Part shown: positions 25,563 through 33,358 of the stretch, in pieces
Layout of the letters: each line of letters begins with the position of its first letter
Numbering within the stretch: the stretch's first letter is position 1
Assembly: GCF_000429665.1 (NCBI RefSeq)
Contig: NZ_AUCH01000005.1
Span: forward strand, 124,001 to 188,000
Direction: 5' to 3'
Origin: Azovibrio restrictus DSM 23866
Lineage (GTDB): Bacteria; Pseudomonadota; Gammaproteobacteria; Burkholderiales; Rhodocyclaceae
DNA length: 64,000 nt
Translations under genes and position numbers: made by a program
Notes under the pieces: generated by a model
The model's input: the letters and a program-made list of their open reading frames with translations, nothing else
What the model was told of the DNA's origin: nothing
The model's database searches: none

Positions 25563-26758
25563 GGCCGGCCCTCCAGCAGGGGCAGTTCCGGGGCCTTCAG
25601 GCGGGCTTCCAGCCAGGCCCTGTTGAAGCTCAGGTGGCGGATGCCCTGGCGCCGCCAGGTATAGGCCAGGTGGATGCTGCCGTCTCGGGCCTGGAGCAGG
25701 CTGGGGTAGGAAAACTCGGCGTTCTTGTCGTCCTGCTCGGAAGCGGCCTCCACGGCTCCCAGGGGCAGCCAGCTCTGTCCCTGGTCCGGGGACAGGGCCA
25801 GCTCCAGGCGGCTGCGCCCGGGCCCCGGGTTGTTGGCCAGCAGCAGCTGGCCGTCGTCCAGGCGCAGCAGGGCCACCGAGGCATTGGGATTGCCCAGGGG
25901 CAAGGCCGGGGCAGCCGCCCAGGTGCTGCCGCCATCGTCGCTGGCGGCGGCCAGGACATGGCCTTGCCCTGGCCCTGCATCGCGCAGCAGGGCCAGGGCC
26001 CGGTGCCGGTCCAGGGGCACCGCGGCGGGTTGCAGGGTCGCCCGTTCCTGGGGCATGCGCACCTTGTCCAGCAGGCGGCCGTCGGGTCCCAGGTGCAGCC
26101 ATTCCCCCTGCTTGGCCACGAATTCGTGATAGGCGGGCAGGCCCAGGCCCCCGTCGGCCAGGGCCAGGGGCGGGGTGCGCACCAGGGTACTGATGTTGAA
26201 GAAGGGGCTGGTGACCAGCTTCACCGCCGGGCTCCAGGTCCGGCCCCCGTCCCGGGATTCCTTGAGATTGATGGAGCTGCCGGCCCAGCCGCCCAGGGAG
26301 ACACTGACGAAATAGAGCTGCAGCCGCCCGTCGGGCGCCACATGCAGCACCGGGTTGCCTAGCTTGCGCAGGTGGCGGCGCAGCTCCCGGGCCGTACCGC
26401 TGCGGCTGGCGATGGCTTCGGGAGGGCTCCAGGCAGCCCCGGGCGTGGCGGCCCGGCGGCTCAGGTAGATGGCCACGTCGGCGGCCCCTTCCCGGCTGCC
26501 GGCAAACCAGGCGGCCAGCAGGGTGCCGTCGGGCAGCTGGGCCAGACTGGCGGCGTGGGCCGAGGCCGCAGCTTGCGGCAGCAGCTCCGCCTGGAAGCCG
26601 GGAATGCTGCTGGTGGGCGGGGGCACGCTCGTCCGGGCCGGCGCTGCCCCGGGGGCGGCCAGGAGGAACTCGGGGGCTGGCGGCCGGGGAGCCTGCCAGG
26701 CACTCCAGCCCAGGACCCCCAGGGCGAAGGCCAGGGCCAGTCGCGGCACCGGACTCAC
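25559..26758 (-). CDS. Sialidase-like (BNR/Asp-box) protein
   Basis: A 399-aa protein with an N-terminal signal or anchor helix and a six-bladed beta-propeller of the sialidase superfamily. Three Asp boxes (SxDxGxTW) are visible: SRDGGRTW (near 168), SDDGGSTW (near 266) and SPDQGQSW (near 318). The Arg/Tyr/Glu catalytic set of true sialidases cannot be confirmed by eye, so exo-alpha-sialidase activity is not assured; many such proteins bind or trim other glycans. It sits between a GT39 transferase and a GT2 enzyme with ATGA overlaps on both sides. Confidence 0.75.
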   Translation of the reverse strand: MSPVPRLALAFALGVLGWSAWQAPRPPAPEFLLAAPGAAPARTSVPPPTSSIPGFQAELLPQAAASAHAASLAQLPDGTLLAAWFAGSREGAADVAIYLSRRAATPGAAWSPPEAIASRSGTARELRRHLRKLGNPVLHVAPDGRLQLYFVSVSLGGWAGSSINLKESRDGGRTWSPAVKLVTSPFFNISTLVRTPPLALADGGLGLPAYHEFVAKQGEWLHLGPDGRLLDKVRMPQERATLQPAAVPLDRHRALALLRDAGPGQGHVLAAASDDGGSTWAAAPALPLGNPNASVALLRLDDGQLLLANNPGPGRSRLELALSPDQGQSWLPLGAVEAASEQDDKNAEFSYPSLLQARDGSIHLAYTWRRQGIRHLSFNRAWLEARLKAPELPLLEGRP

Positions 26759-28449
26759 GGTTGCCCGGTTCCGGCCAGGGGGGCGCTCAGGGGGGCCAGG
26801 CGCAGCCAGTGGATGGTGGTCATCAGGGGCGCCGGGTCCCGGGTCTGCCAGGCCTGTTCCCAGTCGCTGCGCCGGACGCCCTGGCGGGCGAAACGGAGGC
26901 CGGAACCGTGGCTGGCCAGGACCCGGTATTCCCCTTCGGGCAGGGCCATCAGGCCCGCTTCCGCCAGTTGCCGCTGCAGCCGGGGCAGGTCCTCGTGTTC
27001 GACGAACACCCGGCCGTCGGCAGCCATCAGGGCCTGGGCCCGGGCCGCATCCACCCGGGGCCAGTGGGCCAGGGTACGGCCGCTGAGGATGGGCAGCAGG
27101 GCGGGTTGCGGTCCGTCATACATGGCGATGGCCCGGCCGCTCTGCCCCATCTGCAGAACCTGGGGCGGCACGGCATTGACCCCCAGGGCCGGGAACAGGC
27201 CCCAGAGCAGGGCGATCCAGTACAGCAGGGGGGCGGCCAGCCAGTGCAGGCGCTCCCGTCGGCCACCCCAGGCCCAGACGAAGTACAGGGCGGCGGGCAG
27301 CCACCAGTACCAGCCTCCGAGCTGGAAGCGCCAGGCCAGGGCTGCCAGCAGGGCGCCGAACAGCACGGCGATGCCCATGCCGAGCCGGGCTGTCCAGGGG
27401 GGCAGGTGGGCGCTGTTCCGCAGCTGCCAGGCCAGGAACAGGGCCAGGGGCACCAGGGAGCCCACCAGGTAACGGTCGAAGGTGCGCACCAGCAGGAAAG
27501 GCAGGCAGGTGGCCAGCAGCCAGACCAGCAGTAGCCGTTCCGGGCCGGCCTCGTGCCAGATGGCCCGGCGTCCCTGCCAGATCAGGGCCAGGGCCACGAA
27601 GGACCAGGGCAGGGCGATCTGCAGCAGGCCGGGGAGCATGTCCAGGGAGAAGCTGGCCAGCTGCCGGGCTTCCATCTCGTCGGCGTAGACCAGGGCCGCG
27701 GCTTCCGGGTGCAGCTCTCTGACCAGCAGGAACCAGGGCAGGGCCACGGCTGCCAGCAACAGCAGGGCCGTGAGCACGGCCGGCCAGCGGGAAAGCAGCT
27801 CGTTCCAGGAGAAGCGGCGGGCCGCCATGAGGCCAAGCATGCCGCCGCCGCAGACCAGGGCGACGATGGGGCCCTTGACCAGGAAGCCGGCGCCCAGGAA
27901 CAGGGCCGCCAGCAGCAGCCAGCGTAGCTTCAGGCGCTCCTGCCACACCAGGAAGGCCCAGAAGGCCCAGGCGGAAAAGGCGGCCACGGGGATGTCCAGC
28001 ATCAGCCGGCGGGATTCGGAGGCCATGCCCAGGCAGGTGAGCAGCAGCACCCCGGCGCCCAGAGCCGCCTGGTTGTCGAGCAGCAGGCGGCGCCCGATGG
28101 CGACGGTGGCGGCCACCAGGGCCGTGGCACAGAGCACGGTTACCAGGCGGGCGCTGAACAGGGAGATGCCGAAGGTTTCGTAGCTGGCCCGGGCCAGCCA
28201 GTAGAGCAGGGGCGGCTTGCGGATGCGCGGCGCCCCGTCCAGGAAAGGCACCAGCCATTCCTGGCGCTCCATCATTTCCATGGGGGTGCGCAGGCCCAGG
28301 AAGAATTCATCCTTGCCGGTCAGCGCCGTGGGTTCCCAGATGCCCAGACCCAGAACCAGGGCAGCGGTACACAGCAGGGCGAGCCAGAGATGCAGAGGCA
28401 GGGGGGGAGGAAGGGCCGGACGGTGGGAAAAGCGGCAGTGATGGGACAT
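26755..28449 (-). CDS. GT39-family (ArnT-like) membrane glycosyltransferase
   Basis: A 564-aa protein with about 11-12 transmembrane helices and a C-terminal periplasmic part. The first periplasmic loop has the ArnT/PMT hallmark acidic residues (TGKDEFF) and a PPLLYW segment near residue 85. Such enzymes take a sugar from undecaprenyl phosphate and attach it to lipid A, protein or another acceptor in the periplasm. ATG 28449 is chosen because the upstream in-frame extension is not family-like. First gene of the operon with the sialidase-like, membrane and GT2 genes. Confidence 0.82.
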   Translation of the reverse strand: MSHHCRFSHRPALPPPLPLHLWLALLCTAALVLGLGIWEPTALTGKDEFFLGLRTPMEMMERQEWLVPFLDGAPRIRKPPLLYWLARASYETFGISLFSARLVTVLCATALVAATVAIGRRLLLDNQAALGAGVLLLTCLGMASESRRLMLDIPVAAFSAWAFWAFLVWQERLKLRWLLLAALFLGAGFLVKGPIVALVCGGGMLGLMAARRFSWNELLSRWPAVLTALLLLAAVALPWFLLVRELHPEAAALVYADEMEARQLASFSLDMLPGLLQIALPWSFVALALIWQGRRAIWHEAGPERLLLVWLLATCLPFLLVRTFDRYLVGSLVPLALFLAWQLRNSAHLPPWTARLGMGIAVLFGALLAALAWRFQLGGWYWWLPAALYFVWAWGGRRERLHWLAAPLLYWIALLWGLFPALGVNAVPPQVLQMGQSGRAIAMYDGPQPALLPILSGRTLAHWPRVDAARAQALMAADGRVFVEHEDLPRLQRQLAEAGLMALPEGEYRVLASHGSGLRFARQGVRRSDWEQAWQTRDPAPLMTTIHWLRLAPLSAPLAGTGQP

Positions 28450-28528
28450 CGACCGGGGGGGCGGGCGGGGCCGCCCGGAGGCAAAGAAGCGCATCTTAAG
28501 CGCCCGGCACCGGCCGGGCAAGCCGGAT

Positions 28529-28548
28529 GCGGGGCCGGGCGGCCCCGC
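28529..28548. terminator. GC-rich hairpin after the DUF808 gene
   Basis: Perfect 8-bp stem GCGGGGCC / GGCCCCGC with a GGGC loop lies 9 bp past the DUF808 stop and upstream of the GT39 start. There is no T-run, so it is a weak or factor-dependent terminator candidate. Confidence 0.4.
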
Positions 28549-28557
28549 TCCCGGGGT

Positions 28558-29472
28558 TCAGGTGGTCTGGCCCGGGCGCAGGCGTTGGCCCAGGGTGACC
28601 AGGGCCAGGACCAGCGCGCCCGCCAGCAGGCCGGTGAGCATGTCCAGCAGGGTGGGGACTGCCAGTCCCAGGGGGCCGGCGGCTTCGGTCAGATGATGGA
28701 TCAGGTCGTGGGCGCCGGGAATGCCGTGGGTGAGAATGCCCCCGCCCACCATGAACATGGCCGCCGTGCCGACGATGGTGAGCAGCTTCATCAGCTTCGG
28801 AGCCGCCAGCAGCAGAAAACGCCCGACGGCCTGGGCCGTACTGCTGGCTTTGCGGGTCAGGTGCAGGCCCAGGTCGTCCATCTTGACGATGCCGGCGACG
28901 AGGCCGTACACCGCCACGGTGATGATCAGGGCGATGCCGCTCAGGACGGCGAGCTGGGTGCCGAAGGACTGGTCGGCCACGGTGCCCAGGGCGATGACGA
29001 TGATTTCGGCGGAGAGCACGAAGTCGGTGCGGATGGCGCCCTGGATCTTCTCCTTCTCCAAGGCCACCAGGTCCACCTGGGCGTCGGCCAGGGCGGCCAG
29101 CTGTTCGGCGTGGTGGGCCTCGTCCTCGGCGGCGCTGTGCAGGAACTTGTGCGCCAGTTTCTCAGTGCCTTCGAAGCACAGGAACAGGCCGCCCAGCATC
29201 AACAGCGGGGTGATGGCCCAGGGCAGGAAGGCGCTGATGGCCAGGGCGGCGGGAACCAGGATCACCTTGTTGCGCAGGGAGCCCACGCCCACGGCCCAGA
29301 CCACGGGCAGCTCCCGTTCGGCCCGGACGCCGGACACCTGCTGGGCATTGAGGGCCAGGTCGTCCCCCAGGACGCCGGCGGTTTTCTTGGCGGCAACTTT
29401 GGTCATCACGGCCACGTCATCCAGGATGGTGGCGATATCGTCGATCAGGGCAAGCAGGCTGGCTCCGGCCAT
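28558..29472 (-). CDS. DUF808 (YedI-like) inner membrane protein
   Basis: A 304-aa protein of the DUF808/YedI family, recognised from the N-terminal MAGASLLALIDDIATILDD stretch, the DDLALNAQQV segment and about six hydrophobic helices. It is a conserved inner-membrane family of unknown function. A 56-bp gap separates it from the signalling operon upstream on the same strand, so it could be read through from that operon. Confidence 0.85.
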   Translation of the reverse strand: MAGASLLALIDDIATILDDVAVMTKVAAKKTAGVLGDDLALNAQQVSGVRAERELPVVWAVGVGSLRNKVILVPAALAISAFLPWAITPLLMLGGLFLCFEGTEKLAHKFLHSAAEDEAHHAEQLAALADAQVDLVALEKEKIQGAIRTDFVLSAEIIVIALGTVADQSFGTQLAVLSGIALIITVAVYGLVAGIVKMDDLGLHLTRKASSTAQAVGRFLLLAAPKLMKLLTIVGTAAMFMVGGGILTHGIPGAHDLIHHLTEAAGPLGLAVPTLLDMLTGLLAGALVLALVTLGQRLRPGQTT

Positions 29473-29528
29473 GGCGGGTTCTCTACGGTTTCAGGTGGCA
29501 AGGGGGATGGAGGGGAGGAAACGGGGGC

Positions 29529-30416
29529 TCAGCGGCAGGCGGCCTTGGCGCGTTTGTTTTCGTACATGATCCGGTCGGCTTCCTCGATCAGGTTTTCCAG
29601 CGGTACTTCCTGTTCCGGGTCGAAGAATACGGCGCCACAGCTGATGGACAGGGGAGGGTCGGCAGGGTGCTGGGCATTGTAACGGCATACGGCCGTTTCC
29701 AGGCGGGCGATGATGGGAGCCGGGCCATGGCCGTTGGCCTCCGTGGTGACCACGGCGAACTCGTCACCGCCCATGCGCGCCACCACGTCGGAACCCCGGA
29801 AAGTGTCGGACAGCAGCTGGGCGGTGGCGATCAGGGCCCGGTCTCCGGCCGGGTGGCCGTACTGGTCGTTGATCAGCTTCATGCCGTCCAGGTCGATGAA
29901 GATCAGGTAGAAGCCCACCAGGCGCCGCCGGGCCAGCTTCATCTGGTGCTCGGCCAGGGTCATGAAGCCGCGCCGGTTGTAGATGCCGGTCAGGTCGTCC
30001 AGCAGGGAGAGGGCGTGCAGGGCCGACTGCATGCGGTTGCGCTCGATGGCGTAGCGGATGGCCCTGAGCAGCAGGGCACTGTCCACGTGACCCTTGATCA
30101 GGTAGTCCTGGGCCCCTTCGCGCATGGCCTGTAGGGCGGTGGTTTCGTCATTGAGGCCGGTGAGCACCACGATGGGCAGTTCCGGGGCCTGCTGCCGGGT
30201 GCGCGATACGGTCCCCAGGCCGTGACTGTCGGGCAGGGATAGATCGAGCAGCACTGCATCGAAACGCCATTCGTCCAGGAGGGCGAAGCCTTTCTTGAGG
30301 CTGTCGGCGTGCTCCAGTTCCACATTGACCGGGGCATCCCTGAGGGTCTCCTGGATCAGGCGGGCGTCCCCGGGGTTGTCTTCGATCAGCAGCAGGCGGA
30401 TGGGCTGGGTCGTCAT
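29529..30416 (-). CDS. Response regulator diguanylate cyclase (REC-GGDEF)
   Basis: A 295-aa protein: receiver (about 7-125; IEDN pocket, phospho-Asp in LLDLSLP, Lys in YLIKG) and a GGDEF domain (about 135-292) with a canonical GGDEF and a RGSD inhibitory site. It should make c-di-GMP when phosphorylated. It is the last member of a reverse operon with a PhnD-like protein, a histidine kinase and a single-domain regulator, so that kinase is the likely donor. Confidence 0.9.
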   Translation of the reverse strand: MTTQPIRLLLIEDNPGDARLIQETLRDAPVNVELEHADSLKKGFALLDEWRFDAVLLDLSLPDSHGLGTVSRTRQQAPELPIVVLTGLNDETTALQAMREGAQDYLIKGHVDSALLLRAIRYAIERNRMQSALHALSLLDDLTGIYNRRGFMTLAEHQMKLARRRLVGFYLIFIDLDGMKLINDQYGHPAGDRALIATAQLLSDTFRGSDVVARMGGDEFAVVTTEANGHGPAPIIARLETAVCRYNAQHPADPPLSISCGAVFFDPEQEVPLENLIEEADRIMYENKRAKAACR

Positions 30417-30426
30417 GGAGACCGGA

Positions 30427-30876
30427 TCAATCGATCTTGGGCAGGCGCACGACAGTGAGCCAGAAATTGTCTATGGCCTGGACCACACGGATGAACTGGT
30501 CCATGTCCACCGGCTTGGTGATGTAGCAGTTGGCATGGAGGTTGTAGGCCTGGAGGATGTCCTGCTCGGCGGCCGAGGTGGTGAGGATGACCACGGGAAT
30601 CTGGCGCAGGTCCGTGTCGGCCTTGATGGTTTCCAGGACCTGGCGGCCGTCCAGGCGGGGCAGGTTCAGGTCCAGCAGGATCAGGTCCGGGCGCCGGGCA
30701 TCGGCGTGGGGGCCTTCCCGGCGCAGCATGGCCAGGGCTTCGATGCCGTCCCGGGCTACCTGCAGATTGGCGAGGACCTTGCTCTCCCGCAGGGCTTCCA
30801 CGGTGAGGCGCACGTCGCCGGGGTTGTCCTCCACCAGCAGGATGTCCACCGGGCAGCGTTCGTCGGCATCAAACAT
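30427..30876 (-). CDS. Single-domain response regulator (Rcp1-like)
   Basis: A 149-aa stand-alone receiver: VEDNPGDVRL acidic pocket, phospho-Asp in LLDLNLPRLDG, TTSA and the TKPVD Lys. The long NPGDVRL-type start is characteristic of regulators paired with phytochrome-like kinases. ATG 30876 overlaps the 3' end of the histidine kinase gene by 8 bp. It probably relays or competes for phosphate between the kinase and the REC-GGDEF protein encoded 10 bp downstream. Confidence 0.88.
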   Translation of the reverse strand: MFDADERCPVDILLVEDNPGDVRLTVEALRESKVLANLQVARDGIEALAMLRREGPHADARRPDLILLDLNLPRLDGRQVLETIKADTDLRQIPVVILTTSAAEQDILQAYNLHANCYITKPVDMDQFIRVVQAIDNFWLTVVRLPKID

Positions 30877-32353
30877 CAAGATGTTCCTGTTTTGCGATTT
30901 TCGGCAGTGTAAACCAGAACTCTGCGCCCGCTCCAGGGGCCGAGAGCACGCCGATCTGCCCGCCATGCCGCTCGACAATGCGTTTGCAGATGGACAGGCC
31001 GATGCCCGTGCCCGGGTATTCCTCCCGGGTGTGCAGGCGCTGAAATATCTGGAACACCCGCTCCGACTGGGCGGGGTCGATGCCGATGCCGTTGTCGCGC
31101 ACCGAGAAGCGCCAGAACTCCCCCTCGTCCCGGGCGCTGATGTGGATTTCCGGCGCCGTTTCTCCCTTGAACTTGAGAGCGTTGCCGATCAGGTTCTGCA
31201 GCACCTGGGTGAGCTGGCTGGCATCCGCCGGCAGGGTAGGCAGGCCTTCCCGCTCGATCCGGGCGCCGCTGGCCTCGATGGCGTGGCCCAGGTTGAACAG
31301 GGCCGAGTCCAGCACCCGGTTGCTGTCCGTGGGCAGGATTTCGCCGCCCCGGGTGCCGACCCGGGAATAGGCGAGCAGGTCGTTGATCAGCTGCTGCATG
31401 CGGGTGGCCCCATCCACGGCGTAGTGGATGAAATCGTCCGCGTCCGCGTCCAGTTTGCCCTGATAGCGCCGGGCCAGGAGCTGCACGTAGCTGCCCACCA
31501 TGCGCAGGGGTTCCTGCAGGTCATGGGAGGCCACGTAGGCAAAGCGTTCCAGCTCGGCGTTGGAGCGCGACAGTTCCTCGGTCTTGGCCTGCAGCCGGCG
31601 CTCCCGTTCCGTCAGGTTGTCGAGCATCAGGTTGAAGTCCGCCGCCAGTTGTCCCAGCTCGTCGGGCCGGTCCAGTTCCGCCCGCTGATCCCGGCGCCCC
31701 TGGCGTATGCCTTCGGCGGTGTGCACCAGGGTGGAGATGTCCCGGGTCAGCCCTCGGGCCATGAACCAGGCAAACAGGATTCCGGCCAGGACGGCGATGG
31801 CGGCGAACAGCAGCCCGTGCCGGGCCACCTGGGCCAGGTTTTCCCGGACCCGGTCCTGGCCCAGCCCCACCCGGGCCCAGCCCAGGCGCTCCTCGCCCAC
31901 CAGCACCGGCTCCGCTACGTCCACCAGTTGCCCGTCCTTGTACAGGAGCTGGGTTTCCGAGGGGGCGTTGAGGAGTCGCTGGCTGACCGGGTCGAGCAGA
32001 TACTGGCCGGCGATGTCCGAGCGGCTGTGGGCCAGGACCCGGCCTTCCGCGTCCACCAGCATGGCGTAGCGCAGGTCCGGATAGCGGTCCACGGAGCGGA
32101 TCAGTTCATCCAGGCCGGCCAGGTCGCTGGCCAGCACCCATACGGTACTGTTGGTGGCCAGGGTGCGGGCCAGACTGGCGGCCTGGTCCCGGGACTGCTG
32201 CTGCAGGAAGGCCTGCTCCCGCTGCACCAGCTCGAAGACGAAGATGCCCATCAGCAGGGCATGCACCAGGACGATGCCCAGGACCAGCTGGCGTTGCAGG
32301 GAACCGATCCAGAAGCGGCGCAGGGCGGCGGCGATGGGGGGCATGGCCGTCAT
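30869..32353 (-). CDS. Membrane sensor histidine kinase (HAMP, phytochrome-type HisKA)
   Basis: A 494-aa kinase: transmembrane helix (about 20-42), a periplasmic sensor region (about 45-175), a second helix (about 178-200), HAMP (about 200-255), a HisKA domain with the phospho-His in VASHDLQEPLR, and a HATPase with N, G1 (DNGIGID) and G2 (GTGIGL) boxes. The start codon overlaps the stop of the PhnD-like gene (ATGA), suggesting the binding protein presents its ligand to this kinase. Downstream receivers are the likely targets. Confidence 0.88.
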   Translation of the reverse strand: MTAMPPIAAALRRFWIGSLQRQLVLGIVLVHALLMGIFVFELVQREQAFLQQQSRDQAASLARTLATNSTVWVLASDLAGLDELIRSVDRYPDLRYAMLVDAEGRVLAHSRSDIAGQYLLDPVSQRLLNAPSETQLLYKDGQLVDVAEPVLVGEERLGWARVGLGQDRVRENLAQVARHGLLFAAIAVLAGILFAWFMARGLTRDISTLVHTAEGIRQGRRDQRAELDRPDELGQLAADFNLMLDNLTERERRLQAKTEELSRSNAELERFAYVASHDLQEPLRMVGSYVQLLARRYQGKLDADADDFIHYAVDGATRMQQLINDLLAYSRVGTRGGEILPTDSNRVLDSALFNLGHAIEASGARIEREGLPTLPADASQLTQVLQNLIGNALKFKGETAPEIHISARDEGEFWRFSVRDNGIGIDPAQSERVFQIFQRLHTREEYPGTGIGLSICKRIVERHGGQIGVLSAPGAGAEFWFTLPKIAKQEHLDV

Positions 32354-33282
32354 TCCAGGGGGCGCACGGTCGTGCTGAAACGGTGGATGAACTCCCGCAC
32401 CGGCGCATAGGTGGCGTCATCGGCGGCTTCAAAGCGGGACAGGGGCAGGCGGGCCAGTATGGCCTTACCCTCGGGGCTGTCCTGGAGCTGCAGCAACTGT
32501 TGCCGGACGGCGCTCACTACGGCTTCCGGTACGTCGTTACGGGCCATCAGGCTGTTGTTGGGCAGGGTCTCCGTCTCCCACTTCACTTCCAGGGCCTGGG
32601 CCAGTTCCGGCCGCTCCCGGGAGAGGGCCTGCCAGGGCAACGGCCAGGTGGCGCCAGCGGCGGTGTGGCCCTGGAACACGTTGAGGATGGAGGATTCCTG
32701 GGAGCCCACGTAGCGGTTTTCGATGTCCTTGTTCACATCCAGGCCATGGGTGTGCAGGTAGTACTGGGGCAGCATGGTGGCGGCCAGGGCCGTGGGGGCC
32801 GGGTAGCTCACGGCCCGGCCGCGCAGGTCCTCGACCCGGCGGATGTCGCTGTCCCTCCTGACCAGGATGATGCCGCGGAAGTTGCGGTCATCCCCCATCT
32901 TGGCAAACACCCGGTAACCCCGTTCCATGGCCTTCAGGGTCTGGTAGGGGTTGGGCAGGGCCAGGTCGAACTGCCGGGTGGCCAGCTTGCGGTCGTAATC
33001 GGCGTAATCCCGGGAGGCTTCGAGGCGGAAATTGGCGATGGCGATACGCTCACTGAGCAGGTTCATCAGCGGACCATAGACTTCGAACAGGCGCCGGGGA
33101 TTGTGCAGGGGATGCACGCCGAACACATAGACCCGTTCCCGGTCCTGGGGCGCCGGACCGAAGCGGGGTGTGTAGCCGGCCTCGGGCTCCCGGCCGCAGG
33201 CTGCCAGCAGCAGGCTGGCGGCACCCAGGCCCAGCCAGCGGCGACGCCCGGGGTGTTCTGGTGCAGCAAGTCTATCGGTCAT
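32350..33282 (-). CDS. PhnD-like periplasmic substrate-binding protein, probable Tat lipoprotein
   Basis: A 310-aa protein. The N terminus has an Arg triplet before a hydrophobic segment and a Cys (GRRRWLGLG...AAC), suggesting a Tat-exported lipoprotein. The mature part shows the PhnD-type fold: FGVHPLHNP, LFEVYGPLMNLL, FDLALPNPYQTLKA. ATG 33282 has GGGAG at good spacing; an ATG 7 codons earlier lacks one. No transport genes are near, but a histidine kinase overlaps its stop, so a sensory role is favoured. TtrS-type kinases are known to carry a comparable PhnD-like sensor. Confidence 0.82.
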   Translation of the reverse strand: MTDRLAAPEHPGRRRWLGLGAASLLLAACGREPEAGYTPRFGPAPQDRERVYVFGVHPLHNPRRLFEVYGPLMNLLSERIAIANFRLEASRDYADYDRKLATRQFDLALPNPYQTLKAMERGYRVFAKMGDDRNFRGIILVRRDSDIRRVEDLRGRAVSYPAPTALAATMLPQYYLHTHGLDVNKDIENRYVGSQESSILNVFQGHTAAGATWPLPWQALSRERPELAQALEVKWETETLPNNSLMARNDVPEAVVSAVRQQLLQLQDSPEGKAILARLPLSRFEAADDATYAPVREFIHRFSTTVRPLE

Positions 33283-33303
33283 GAGTTCTCCCTTGGATTC
33301 CAT

Positions 33304-33332
33304 TCTATATGTCTCCCGGTGGGCGGGGTAAA
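33304..33332 (-). promoter_or_regulatory. Candidate promoter of the PhnD-like/kinase operon
   Basis: On the minus strand TTTACC (33332-33327) and TATAGA (33309-33304) are 17 bp apart, four of six matches each, a short distance before the ribosome-binding site. The same small intergenic region must also serve the divergent dnaE. Confidence 0.3.
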
Positions 33333-33358
33333 ATGGCGGCCCCCAGGAAAATCAGCCC

